Assembly: GCA_033239125.1 (NCBI GenBank)
Contig: BSWB01000001.1
Coordinates: 165,997,481-166,061,480, forward strand
DNA: 64,000 bases
Source of the DNA: Fagopyrum homotropicum
Lineage: Eukaryota; Streptophyta; Magnoliopsida; Caryophyllales; Polygonaceae
Reading direction: 5' to 3'
Shown here piece after piece: positions 22,782-35,530 of this stretch; the first letter of the stretch is position 1, and the number at the start of each line of letters is the position of its first letter. The notes below the pieces were generated by a model. That model worked only from the letters and a program-made list of their open reading frames with translations, had not been told where the DNA came from and made no database searches. A program made the translations under genes and the position numbers.

Positions 22782-25700
22782 ATGGCGCCGGTTTCAGCCC
22801 TCGCCAAGTATAAGCTCGTTTTCTTAGGAGATCAATCCGTCGGTAAAACAAGCATTATTACTCGATTCATGTACGACAAATTCGATAACACATACCAGGT
22901 ATACTCGAGTTTGGGTTATGTATGAGATCATGGTCTGAAATCTGAATAGTCTGATGTGGTTTTGATTGTCGTGACTGTTGTTATGCGGATCGGTAGGCGA
23001 ATTTTGTTCTCACGTGTTGGATCTAGTTGAACGAGGGAGTTTGTCATTTCTAGGGTTTTAGGGAATGATTTGGTGGGAAATAGTGTTTTTGTGTGTGATT
23101 TTGCTGCTGATCTTTTTGCGTAGCCGTTTCGGATGTCTCTGTTGTAATGTGTGTAGGATTAGGTTTGAACAGTTCTCCAAATTGCTGAATTGATTTGTGC
23201 TGAGGTAGAAGTTAGTTTGCATACTGGTTCTGAATGCTTGTGCTCTCCAAATCAATTTTGTCTTCTGTTAAAAATTTTAATAGGAAGCATTTATGAAACT
23301 AGAATATTGTGTCATGCTGCTGCTTCTGGTGTGTTATGTGATTAAATTAGATTTGTATTAACAAAATTTACTTGTTTAAATTTTTACAAACTAGCTGCAG
23401 CTGGGGAGGTGTTTGATTATAAATTTATAATAAAAAAAATCAAATTAGTGAGATCACATTAGAAGCTAGTCCTTTCCCATATGAGGTGAACCTTTCTTGA
23501 TAAAAAAAAACTGTTCACTTGAGATCTGTTTGTACCAAAAATATTCTTGACATTATTTCTGGTGGTTCACTGGATCTGAAAACTGTAGAATAGGTGCACT
23601 AAAAAACCAGCACATTGCACACATCTCAATGGCATAAAGAAATTTGTTTTCCCTGTTTAGGTAGTTTATAGTTTTTTACATCTCAATAAGAATTGATATA
23701 AAAACTTGAGTTGAAAAACTTCTTATTTCCTATGATTTTAGCAACTGGCGTAAAGGGTTTTGTTGTTTTCATAAATTGCCGGCATGTTTTAGTCAAAATT
23801 TCGATAAAAGTTTTGAATCAGACTGATTATTGATTGAAAATCTCTTTTATGGTTGTCATGTTCTCCTTCGAGTTTTCTTTCACTACGTAATTTTGTAAAT
23901 ATGTGTGTCTTGTCTACTGTATTTCCCTTCCCTTGAAGTTTAACATTTTCCGGTGCTTAGACTAACCATACAATTGTATGTTGCAATTCTCAGGCTACAA
24001 TTGGAATTGATTTTCTATCAAAGACGATGTATCTTGAAGATCGGACTGTACGTTTGCAGTTATGGTAAAATTCAGTACCTATTTTCTTGTTCATCTTATG
24101 TTAGGCTTATTTCATGATGAGATATTTTGTTGTCCTGGGCGTGGAATTTTGTTCTTGTTCTTCTTTCTTTTTGTTATCCAGTGGGGCAGGGGATAGAAAG
24201 AGATGAGAAATGTGTGCTTGGTAGGGTCGTAGGGATTGAAGGAGAGATAATCGTGATGTGTGAGAAGATGATTAAGGGTGCTGATAAATCTTTGATGTAG
24301 TTCATTTTAATTGGAGATGCTGCATTAATGTGAAAACCTGTTGTATTTACTTCATGTAAATGGAGAGTCTCCTGATATACTCATAGACATTATCCATTTG
24401 TTCCTAAATAATGCTGATAATCATGGTATAATATAATTTGATCTGACATATTTGAATGGTTTATGTTATGTGCAGGGATACAGCTGGGCAAGAAAGATTT
24501 AGGAGTCTTATACCCAGTTACATAAGGGATTCATCTGTTGCAGTCATTGTATATGATGTTGCAAGTGAGGAGATTCTTCGTAATTGAGTATCTTCATGCA
24601 GCCTCATAAAAAGGAATTAAAATATTAACAAAAAGTTTCATGAAGTATATTTTGGTCATGGGTGGTAATTGGTAGCACTAATCTTGCTTTCTTTTGTCAG
24701 GTCGGCAATCTTTTCTCAATACACAAAAATGGATTGAGGAGGTTCGAACTGAGAGAGGGAGTGATGTTATCATTGTCCTTGTTGGAAATAAAACTGACCT
24801 TGTGGATAAAAGGTATTACTGTAAAAATGCATCTTCGAGTCAGTACTAAGTTTCATTGGCTGACAATTGTTTATAGTATGATTGGGCTTTATGTATATCC
24901 GAATATCCCATGGGGAGGTAAAGTTGCTTCCAGCTTTTCCTTTGGTGTTTGATTTTCTTGGCTATCTTCAATACCCTTTCTGAATCACTCAGAAAAGGAA
25001 TTGAACTAGTATTTTATATTGCATTATACCATTGTGTACTTGTCAAATAAACCAAGTGTTGCCTTTTCACTGGAATCGGTTGCTTTTCTAAACCAGGCTG
25101 TCTTAATAGCAACAATTTCATGGCCTTGAGATACTACTACACCATCCTTTAATCATAAATAGCAATGATACATTGATACGAGGGCACTAGAGCCTAGTGG
25201 CATTTCTGTTCCGATGTGTCTGATGGAGAGGTGTATTAGTACTCTGTGCCATCAAATGGTCAGCTGCATGACTTTTTAATTTAAGTGCTGTTATAAAGAA
25301 ATATGCACCTTCTAGTTATAATTGTTCTGACACATCAATTATGTTGGTCTTGCTCACGCTATAAATGTTGGTGGTTTGCATATTTTCAGAAATTGAATTC
25401 ATCTAGAATTATTGCCTGTGTTCATCAGTTTTTTTTCTCATTCATGTCAAAATCTCAACTTCATTCTCTGAATTTTATGGACATCACAACTTATATTTTG
25501 TGATGTACTAAATTTGAGCATTGAATTTGTAGACAAGTATCCATTGAAGAAGGAGAAGCCAAAGCACGTGATCTCAATGTCATGTTCATTGAAACCAGTG
25601 CAAAGGCTGGATTTAACATTAAGGTAATTCATAATTTGGACACTCAAGCTTTAGTTAGATACATATAGGATTATAGAAAATATATAACAGATCAATTCTT

Positions 25701-26092
25701 AGGACATTTACAGTTTACTTTGACAGTAGCATGGGAAAACTGAAAAAATTGTATACCTTCATATCATGTTCTAGTGTTTAACCTTGTTGGAATCTATGAA
25801 ACAGCGGATTCATTTTCCCCAATGATGGAAGTATTGCTGTTTTTCAATTATTTTAATGTGTGTTTATTAAAACATGTTAAGGATTTATAGAAAAATTCCA
25901 CCGTCCTTTATCTTTTTCGTTACCCTCAACCTTTCGTTTTGTGCATAGCCACTCTTCCGAAAGATTGCTGCTGCATTACCTGGAATGGAAACACTTTCAT
26001 CAACGAAGCAAGAGGACATGGTCGACGTAAACCTGAAGCCTGATCCAAACTCATCACAGTCACAGCCTCAATCAGGCGGATGCGCTTGCTAA
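22782..26092 (+). CDS. RABH1B: Rab GTPase RABH1b (Rab6 family), tandem copy 1
   Basis: Six exons: 22782-22898, 23994-24064, 24476-24564, 24701-24812, 25533-25623 and 25949-26092; all introns are GT-AG and the joined length is 624 bases, giving 207 residues. G-motifs are GDQSVGKT (16-23), the switch I threonine in ATIG (41), WDTAGQE (63-69), NKTD (122-125) and ETSAK (150-154). The C-terminus is CAC, a CXC geranylgeranylation signal. The start [19 protein letters not shown] is as in Arabidopsis RABH1b (208 residues). Family role: GTP-dependent membrane switch at the Golgi and trans-Golgi network in vesicle traffic. The frame is intact. The upstream region was rearranged by a 4.9-kb insertion, so expression may differ from copies 2 and 3. 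Confidence 0.97.
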
Positions 26093-27145
26093 ACAACATT
26101 GTTAGTTGTCAAGTGCCTCCTTCTGCTTTTCCTGTACCCTTCTTTTTGTTTTTGTATTTCTTTGAATCTAGAAGACCTGTCTGCTCTTATATTTTTCTTT
26201 CTCAGGGACCATACCCATAATTTTACGGATCTAGAAATGATTGTCATCTTCATTTTTGTTGGTAGTAAATGGCATTATGTGTGATGGTGTAAGATGCCTT
26301 GTTGGTTCTACTTGAGTTCGGGTCCGGCTCAAATGACGGGCCTGCTCTAGGGATGAAAATGAGTGTGAACCACTTTCACCACTCGCCGCCTACTTATAGG
26401 TTATATATATCAATGAAACAGGACGGGTGGGTGATGGGCTGTGGCTGTGGTGGTGGTGGCTAGGCCTCCAATCGCACCGCTCGCCCCCCTCAAGCGTTTA
26501 CCATTCGGAATTTCCCGAAAATTACTTTTCCTTTTACATCTCAAAGTACATATGTATATATATACACACTATGCAGGATCATACAAAAAAATGTACAGAA
26601 CCGTTAAAACCTGTGTAGAATCGAGATTTGTAACTTGGATTGTTACATGAGCCGGGCTATTTAGTGTTGAGTTTGTTCACTTTTACACGAGTTACCTTTG
26701 AACTCGGTTAACAGTTAGGTGTGGTTTAGCTTGTTCATAAACAAGCTAATATAAACACGAGCTTGCCAAAGATCGGTTCAAGTAGTGGCCCTAAAGATTA
26801 CAAGATAAGTCGATCTTCACTATGATTCTTACATGAGTTTAGCTTCTTGGACTCGGTTTGAGTTCATTCACTTTCTAAATGGTTGAATACGAGCATATGT
26901 TTTAGCTTAGTTCAAACTAAACTCAGTAATAAACGAAATGAGCTTGAGCACGTCAAAGTTTGACTCATTCGACACATTGTAAATTTATAACTAATTATCC
27001 AAATCACATCAACATCATACTTCATATAAGATGCTATATAAGGACGAAATGAAACTACCATGTAGTTATTATATACTTGCATATAAGTTCCCACAATTCT
27101 CATTAAGTGAAAGTTACTCTCCGACAAAGTCAATTATTATTACTT
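26093..27145 (+). repeat. Duplicated 3' flank of RABH1b copy 1 (3' UTR and downstream)
   Basis: It matches 32546-33780 and 42822-43790 downstream of the other copies, including GAGTTCGGGTCCGGCTC and the CAAAGTCAATTATTATTACT end. Homology stops at about 27145. Short open frames here are not conserved as proteins. Confidence 0.85.
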
Positions 27146-27653
27146 TCAAGTCTTGGATGCATGGACCCTAACTTTCAACCGTACATGATGGCCGAATATC
27201 GCTTGCACCGTTGTGCTCTAAATTCAATTAAGGGTTACGGGGAAATTTTCACTTTTTTCTTTGAGAAGTTATTTTTTTTTATCTTTGGTATTATTTGGGA
27301 CATTTGGAAGCTACAATTCATAAAGTCAAAGTTGAAAGAATTGATACCAGCATCGATTATGCCTTAGATATGTAATAATATAAAAAGACAAAATGGCAAG
27401 AAAACTTGTTATTCCGTTTCTTAAAGGCTAAAAAACACGGTTTAGGGATATTCATTTTTCGAGAAAGTTACAAAATAGTTATTCCGATAATATATTGGAT
27501 TTTCTAGTCCAATTTTGTAACGTTTGGAGACTGAAAGTTATAACCATGTTTCAACAAATAATTTAGATAAACTTTATATATAGTATTATATATATATATA
27601 TATATATAATATTTGTACGTAAGGAAGAATGTTTAACGGCATATTCACGAGGT
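27146..27653. other. Spacer between RABH1b copies 1 and 2, with a short (TA)n tract at 27586-27610
   Basis: The open frame at 27107-27367 shows no family features. Otherwise nothing recognised. Confidence 0.4.
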
Positions 27654-27876
27654 GGCGTGTTTAGTATATTAAATTTGTGGTTGTGTTTATTGGCGGGGTT
27701 TTTAAAAGAGTTGTGGTTGTGGTTTTGAATGAGAGGATATTATAAAATAAATCCCTATCATGGGAGATGAAATTCTCCAAAACAACAACCACAATCTCAT
27801 ACTAATACACTTTTTGTATGAGATTAAAATCAAATCTATAAACACAACAATAACAAATGTAATATTAAACACACCC
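27654..27876. mobile_element. MITE, 223 bp
   Basis: Long imperfect inverted ends: GGCGTGTTTAGTATATTAAA at the left, and at the right the inverse, ATGTAATATTAAACACACCC. The arms continue into GTTGTGTTT/AACACAAC. No clear target duplication seen. Confidence 0.75.
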
Positions 27877-28054
27877 TTAGGTGAGTTGAAAAGTTGTAGT
27901 GATTATTTACATTTAATCTCCTTTTTTTATTTTAATTTACAAATGAGACAGGTCGAGAGAAGAAAGAAAAGCGACTCATGGTAGTAATATATGTGCCGTC
28001 AAACGTAAATTCACATGTCAAGACAATATATGAAACATATAAACATGATCGTGT

Positions 28055-28930
28055 TTTTTTGTTGCAAGATCCTATATATGATTTTGTTGTCATGTTAACC
28101 GACCACTGTGTGGTCCCTAACTTAGTGACATTTTGGGTTATTAAAAACCCGGTTGTTACATAAATCCCGCGAGAATAGCGGATTTTGTACGTTAAAATTT
28201 TCTTGTAAAAGCTATTAAATTACAAATTCAAACAACTACAATCGAGGTTTAGGTGTTTTAAGGTATTTGGAGCTCCTTGTGGGATGTCGAGCTGATCATT
28301 TCACCTTCTAGTTGGATCTTTGCTTTTTTAACGAAGTGCGGATTAGTGGATTAGGAATGTTTTTAGAGAAGTTAATAGTGTTGTCACCCGTTTGACCCAT
28401 TTGGAACACTCGACTCCCATTTTTCTGACGACATTGAACTTCATGCCCTCGTTCGTAAGGATGTATTAGGTTAGATTACCTCAAGAGTTAGTCAATTAAC
28501 TTAGTCGCTTCATTTATAAAAAAATAGTCATATTACGCAAATCACCCTTAAGTATTACTTTTTTAAAATTCTTTTGTTTAAAGTGAAGATGAACGAAGAA
28601 CTTAATATTCAAGCCACTGATGGATCCGGTTAGTACCGATTACCAATTCGTAATCGATAAGATCGGGAGGTCATCGTTGCTTGGTGAAATCAATTTAACA
28701 CGGTGCCTTCCGCTTGAGGAACCACGTGACCCGAACCTTCACCCAAATCACACGGTTCACCTCTTTACTTGAAGAGGGCGAGCCGATGAATGTCACCGCA
28801 AACCCCACAAGGATATTTGAATTTGAGACACATTTGGATCACCTAAATAACCCAACACGGATATTACAATATTTGTTAACTAAGTTACAAAGTCACTTGT
28901 CATTTCGTGATCTTCTGGTTTTTAATTTTT
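28055..28930 (+). repeat. Duplicated segment B: LTR 3' end plus flank, upstream of RABH1b copy 2
   Basis: Counterpart of 15332-16254. The LTR end is GTTGCAAGATCC... to GGTTGTTACA at 28160. It preserves the LTR terminus better than segment A. Downstream it lacks the 1.27-kb AT-rich part present in copies 1 and 3. Confidence 0.8.
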
Positions 28931-29247
28931 AACCATCGTTTAGGTTTAATGGAAGAAAAGCAGGGTATATTATGGATGTTTTATAAAAGAATAGTAACTT
29001 TGTTGAAACAGAGTAAATTATAGGTGCTTTTTATGAAATTTCCTGAAAAAGAAACCGATCTACTACTTCGTCGACTGACAACGCAGCCATCAGCGTTTTA
29101 CCTTTGTCGTCTCATCTCCCCCCTCAAAGAGAACGAAGAGAGACAACCAAAATCACTTGGATTCAATTCATCCAAGAACTGTATTTCTTCAGAATCGTGA
29201 ACTAACTGCAAGATCATTCCAAGTTATTTCTATTTTGGTCCGCATCA
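28931..29247 (+). promoter_or_regulatory. Proximal promoter and 5' UTR of RABH1b copy 2
   Basis: 28950-29070 matches the severed promoter piece of copy 1 (17520-17648). Compared with copy 3, about 45 bases between CTACTTC and GACAACGCAGCC (around 29075) are missing, removing the CTACAG...ATCTTCAAATCC part. Confidence 0.65.
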
Positions 29248-32200
29248 ATGGCGCCGGTTTCAGCCCTCGCCAAGTATAAGCTCGTTTTTTTAGGAGATCA
29301 ATCCGTCGGTAAAACAAGCATTATTACTCGATTCATGTACGACAAATTCGATAACACATACCAGGTATACTCGAGTTTGGGTTATATATGAGATCATGGT
29401 CTGAAATCTGAATCGTCTGATGTGGTTTTGATTGTCGTGACTGTTGTTATGCGGATCGGTAGGCGAATTTTGTTCTCACGTGTTGGATCTAGTTGAACGA
29501 GGGAGTTTGTCATTTCTAGGGTTTTAGGGTATGTTTTGGTGGGATATAGTGTTTTTGTGTGTGATTTTGCTGCTGATCTTTTTGCGTAGCCGTTTCGGAT
29601 GCTTCTGTTGTAATTTGTGTAGGATTAGGTTTGAACAGTTCTCCAAATTGCTGAATTGATTTGTGCCGAGGTAGAAGTTAGTTTGCATACTGGTTCTGAA
29701 TGCTTGTGCTTTCCAAATCAATTTTGTCTTCTGTTAAAAATTTTAATAGGAAGCATTTATGAAACTAGAATATTGTGTCATGCTGCTGCTTCTGGTGTGT
29801 TATGTGATTAAATTAGATTTGTATTAACAAAATTTACTTGTTTGGTTTTGTTGATCGGGAAACTGCTTAATTTTTACAAACTAGCTGCAGCTGGGGAGGG
29901 TTTTTGATTATAAATTTCTAATAAAAAAATCAAATTAGTGAGATTACATCAGAAGCTAGTCCTTTCCCATATGAGGTGAATCTTTCTTGATAGAAAAAAC
30001 TGTTCGCTTGAGACCTGTTTGTACCAAAACAGTCTTGAGATAAATTCTGGTGTTTCACTGTATCTGAAAACTGTAGAATAGGTGTACTAAAAAACCAGCA
30101 CATTGCACACATCTCAATGGCATAAAGAAATTGTTTTCCCTGTTTTTAGGTAGTTTATAGCTTTTTACACCTCAATAAGAATTGACATATAAACTTGAGT
30201 TGAAAAACTTCTTCTTTCCTATGGTTTTAGCAACTGGCGTAAAGGGTTTTGTTTGTTTTCATAAGTTGTTTGCATGTTTTAGTCAAAATTTCAATAAAAG
30301 TTTTGAATCAGGCTGATTATTGATTGAAAATCTCTTTTATGGTTGTCATGTTCTCCTTCGAGTTTTCTTTCACTACGTAATTTTGTAAATATATGTGTCT
30401 TATCTACTGTATTTCCCTTCCCTTGAAGTTTAACATTTTCCGGTGCTTAGACTAACCATACAATTGTATGTTGCAATTGTCAGGCTACAATTGGAATTGA
30501 TTTTCTATCAAAGACGATGTATCTTGAAGATCGGACTGTACGTTTGCAGTTATGGTAAAATTCAGTACCTATTTTCTTGTTCATCTTATGTTAGGCTTAT
30601 TTCATGATGAGATATTTTGTTGTCCTGGGCGTGGAATTTTGTTCTTGTTCTTCTTTCTTTTTGTTTTCCAGTGGGGCAGGGGATAGAAAGAGATGAGAAA
30701 TGTGTGCTTGGTAGGGTCGTAGGGATTGAAGGAGAGATAATCGTGATGTGTGAGAAGATGATTAAGGGTGCTGATAAATCTTTGATGTAGTTCATTTTAA
30801 TTGGAGATGCTGCATTAATGTGAAAACCTGTTGTATTTACTTCATGTAAATGGAGAGTCTCCTGATATACTCATAGACATTATCCATTTGTTCCTAGATA
30901 ATGCTGATAATCATGGTATAATATAATTTGATCTGACATATTTGAATGGTTTATGTTATGTGCAGGGATACAGCTGGGCAAGAAAGATTTAGGAGTCTTA
31001 TACCCAGTTACATAAGGGATTCATCTGTTGCAGTCATTGTATATGATGTTGCAAGTGAGGAGATTCTTCATAATTGAGTATCTTCATGCAGCCTCATAAA
31101 AAGGAATTAAAATATTAACAAAAAGTTTCATGAAGTATATTTTGGTCATGGGTGGTAATTGGTAGCACTAATCTTGCTTTCTTTTGTCAGGTCGGCAATC
31201 TTTTCTCAATACACAAAAATGGATTGAGGAGGTTCGAACTGAGAGAGGGAGTGATGTTATCATTGTTCTTGTTGGAAATAAAACTGACCTTGTTGATAAA
31301 AGGTATTACTGTAAAAATGCATCTTCGAGTTAGTACTAAGTTCCATTGGCTGATAATTTTTTATACTTTATAGTATGATTGGGCTTTATTTATATCCGAA
31401 TGTCCCATGGGGAGTTAAAGTTGCTTCCAGCTTTTCTTTTGGTGTTTGATTTCTTGGATATTTTCAATACCCCTTCTGAATCACTCAAAAAAAGAAATGA
31501 ACTAGTATTTTATATTGCATTATACCATTGTGTACTTGTCAAGTAAACCAAGTGTTGCCTTTTCACTGGAATCGATTGCTTTTCTAAACCAGGGTTTCTT
31601 AATAGCTACAATTTCATGGCCTTGAGATACTGCTACACCATCCCTTTAAATATAAAATAGCAATGATGTCAGGGCACAAGAGCCTAGTGGCATTTCTGTT
31701 CCGATGTGTCTGATAGAGAGGTGTATTAGTACTCTGTGCCGTCAAATGGTCAGCTGCATGACTTTTTAATTTAAGTGCTGTTATAAAGAAATATGCACCT
31801 TCTTGTTATAATTGTTCTGACACATCAATTATGTTGGTCTTGCTCACACTATAAATGTTGGTGGTTTGCATATTTTCAGAAATTGAATTCATCTAGTATT
31901 ATTGCCTGTGTTCATCAGTTTATTTTTTTTTATTCATGTCAAAATCTCAACTTCATTCTCTGAATTTTATGGACATCACAACTTATACTTTATGATGTAC
32001 TAAATTTGAGCATTGAATTTGTAGACAAGTATCCATTGAAGAAGGAGAAGCCAAAGCTCGTGATCTCAATGTCATGTTCATTGAAACCAGTGCGAAGGCT
32101 GGATTTAACATTAAGGTAATTCATAATTTGGACACTCAAGTTTTAGTCAGATATATATAGGATTATAGAAAATATATAACAGATCAATTCTTAGGACATT

Positions 32201-32545
32201 TACAGTTTAACTTCATATCATGTTCTAGTATTTAACCTTATTGGTATCGATGAAACAACGGATTCATTTTCCCCAATGATGGAAGTATTGTTGTTTTTCA
32301 GTCATTTTATGTGTGTTAATGGATACATGTTAAGGATTTATAGAAAAATTTCGCCGTCCTTTATCTTTTTCGTTACCCTCAACCTTTTGTTTTGTGTATA
32401 GCCACTCTTCCGAAAGATTGCTGCTGCATTACCTGGAATGGAAACACTTTCATCAACGAAGCAAGAGGACATGGTCGACGTAAACTTGAAGCCTGATCCA
32501 AATTCATCACAGTCACAGCCTCAATCAGGCGGATGCGCTTGCTAA
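29248..32545 (+). CDS. RABH1B: Rab GTPase RABH1b (Rab6 family), tandem copy 2
   Basis: Six exons: 29248-29364, 30484-30554, 30966-31054, 31191-31302, 32025-32115 and 32402-32545, with the same phases as copy 1 and all GT-AG introns. The 207-residue product is identical to copy 1; coding differences are synonymous, for example GTT for GTG in DLVDK and GCT for GCA in KAR. All GTPase motifs and the terminal CAC are present. Intron 5 has a deletion of about 45 bases relative to copies 1 and 3, while intron 1 is most like copy 3 and introns 2-3 most like copy 1. It looks functional. Confidence 0.97.
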
Positions 32546-33850
32546 ACAACATTGTTAGTCGTAAAGTGCCTTCTTGTGCTTCTTTTCCTGTACCCTTCTT
32601 TTTGTTTTTGTATTTCTTTGAATCTAGAGACCTGTCTGCTCTTATATTTTTCTTTCTCAGGGACCATAGCCATAATTTTACGGATCTAGAAATGATTGTC
32701 ATCTTCTTTTTTGTTGGTAGTAAATGGCATTATGTGTGATGGTGGTGTAAGATGCCTTGTTGGTTCTACTTGAGTTCGGGTCCGGCTCAAATGACGGGCC
32801 TGCTCTACGGATGAAAATGTGTGTGTGAACCTCTTTACCGCTCGCCTACTTATAAAATATATAGAACAATGAAGCTGGACGGATGGGCGATGGGTCGTGG
32901 TGGGTGGCTAGGCCTCCAACCGCACCGCTCGCCCCGCTCGCCCCGCTCAAGCGTTTACCATTCGGAATTTCCCGAAAATTACTTTTCCTTTTGCATCTCG
33001 ATGTGCATATTTATATATACGCATACTATGCAGGATCATACAAAAAATGTACAGAACCGAAACCTATGTAGAATCGAGATTTGTAACTAGGCGCTGTTAC
33101 ATGAGCCGAGCTATTTAGGGTTGAGTTTGTTCACTTTTACGCTAGTCGAACATAAACATACTTTTAAACTCGATTAAAAGTTAGGTGTGGTTCAGCTTCT
33201 TCATAAACAAGATAATATAAGCACGAGCTTGCCAAATATCAGTTCAAGTAGTGGCCCTAAAGATTGCAAGATAAGTCGATCTTCACTATGATTCTTACAT
33301 GAGTTTAGCTGCTTGGACTCGGTTTGAGATCATTCACTTTCTAAATGGTTGAATACGAGCATATGTTTTAGCTTAGTTCTAACTCAACTTATTATTAAAC
33401 GAACTGAGCTTGAACATGTCAAAGTTTGGACTCGGTTTGAGTTCATTCACTTTCTAAATGGTTGAATACGATCATATGTTTTAGCTCAGTTCAAACTCAA
33501 CTCAGTAATAAACGAACTGAGTTTGAGCATGTCAAAGTTTGACTCGTTCGACTCGAATAATAACATTGTAAATTTATAACTAATTATCCAAATTACATCA
33601 ACATCATATCTCATATAAGATTCCATATAAGGCGAAATGAAATTACCATGTAGTTATTATACTTGCATATAAGTTCCCACAATTTACTCTCCCACAATTC
33701 TCATTAAGTGAAATTTACTCTCCAACAAAGTCATTTATTATTACTTTCAATGATTGACAAACCGTAGATTTGATAGTTGGAGCAAACTTGTACCACGTAC
33801 AGCTATGCATGGATAGCAAAAACACTTACATCAACATCATACCTCGTATA
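32546..33850 (+). repeat. Duplicated 3' flank of RABH1b copy 2
   Basis: It matches the flanks of copies 1 and 3. It also has an internal duplication: TTTGGACTCGGTTTGAG and TTCACTTTCTAAATGGTTGAATACG recur at about 33310 and 33425. It ends near 33850, where sequence belonging to copy 3's upstream region begins. Confidence 0.8.
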
Positions 33851-34262
33851 AGAATGTTTCAATTAGTGCAAATATTTTATATTATTAGTTCACGCATAAT
33901 TTTAAACTTATGAATAAAATTTATAAAAATGTATGAATTATTAGTACAATAAAATATGAACTAACTAAACAAATAATTTGAACAAAGTCTTAAAAAAATT
34001 TAAACGAAAAAGTGCCGGCTAGAAAAATAAACGAAAAAGTGTATGCTAGAAATAAAAAGAGAGAAAGGAAAACAAGTAGATCAAAAATTTCATACTATTA
34101 ATTCAAATGTTTGAATAAAAATGTATAAAATTTTACATGAAAAAATGTTAAAAAAATTAGAATTATTAGAATAAATAATTTAAACTAATTGAACAAAAAT
34201 CTGAATCATTAGATAAACAATTTAACTAGAATAAAGGAAGAGAAATAACTAGAATAAAAAAG
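33851..34262. repeat. Upstream segment of RABH1b copy 3 (left part), matching 16700-17126
   Basis: AT-rich sequence starting GTTTCAATTAGTGCAAATA, collinear with copy 1's upstream DNA until AATAAAAA at 34253-34260, where an insertion begins. Confidence 0.8.
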
Positions 34263-35530
34263 AGAAGATTAAGGTAGTGGGGTAACTTTTTTTTCTGAAA
34301 AACAAACTAGGCCCCTACCATTTGAGAATTTAAAAAAAAGATAAATTGAGGGAATAAATGGATATTAAATTGACAATTAATACAACAGTTTAGGATACTT
34401 AATAAATTAGGATATATTTAAATTACAAAAACAAAAAAGGAAATTGTTTATTAAAAATGGGTAACAAAATATATTATATATGAGATTTGCAAAGATTGAG
34501 TTGAGTATCTTTCTAACTTCTGCTTAATTTACGGAACCAACCTAACGCATTATTCTATAATGGAGAAGCATGAGAAGACTCGCCATTTTAGCGTTCTTCG
34601 TCTCGATTTGTCGTCTTCAACGCCCATCTTTATCTTCTACATTTCTTCAAACCGACAATCGTCGTCCATAAATATATTCAGTTACGTATTGCATCTTTAT
34701 CTTCTACACTTCTTCAACACTTCTTCAAGCATGAGAAGACTCGCCATTTTCGATTTTTGGTTTGTCTAAAATCAATCGAAAAATCCAGGTTTACTTTATC
34801 TGTCAATTTCATTCGAACCTTCGAAGAAGGCAAGGTCTTTCACACACATCTTCGTAGTTGCATTCTTAATCTTCAATCTACATAAAGGCGTATTAAAATA
34901 TGTACTAATAGAATATGTACAGTTATAATATCTACATAAAGGCGTACTAAAATATGTACAGTTAGAATATGTACAGTTTTTTATGATACACAAACATATT
35001 TTGTGTGTATATATAACATGATGTCGATTATAATATGTACAGTTAGAATATGTACAGTTTTTGTATTTGCATGTACATATGTTTGCAGTCTCTAGTGATT
35101 ATGTACATATTTTGCTGCGGGAATGTTACTAACTAACTTTATATGTACATATATTTGCAGTCTTTGAGATTATGTACATATGTTGCTGCGGAAATCAAGA
35201 TTGATTCAATATCGTCGCCATGGATGAATGCAAGTTGGAAAGGACGAACATTCCCAAAAATATTTTGAACTCCTTAATAGAAGGAGATATTTTGATTTCC
35301 TTAATAAATGGAGAGAAAAATATATTTACTTTCTTTTTTTGTAATAATTAGTTGCTTAATTAATGAAGAGAGATAAAGATATTCTCATTTCCTTAATATC
35401 CTCTTTTTATTTTAATAAATCTTTTTTATATAAATTAGAGGGGCCCATTTTGTATTCTTTATTAACTTGGGGCCTTTTATATGCTCATAGTTACAAAACA
35501 TACCTACTCTCCCATTTTACCCAATAAAAA
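34263..35530. mobile_element. Insertion unit 1 with ATGTACATAT-rich interior
   Basis: It starts AGAAGATTAAGGTAGTGG, then CTAGGCCCCTACC, and ends with a near-inverse (GGGGCCTTTTATATG) and TACCCAATAAAAA. AATAAAAA flanks both sides. The interior has repeats of TATGTACATATGTTTGCAG and GAATATGTACAGTT. No transposase; the open frames here (e.g. 34560-34769) show no known family. Class uncertain, perhaps Mutator-like. Confidence 0.65.

Noticed and set aside
23058..23255. Minus-strand frame conserved in all three RABH1b copies (also 29524 and 39634)
   Set aside because: It lies wholly in intron 1; its conservation follows from recent duplication, and the copies differ in length and end (108 codons in copy 3).
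24662..24952. 96-codon frame also seen at 31152 and 41386
   Set aside because: It reads exon 4 of RABH1b in a wrong frame and runs through splice sites.
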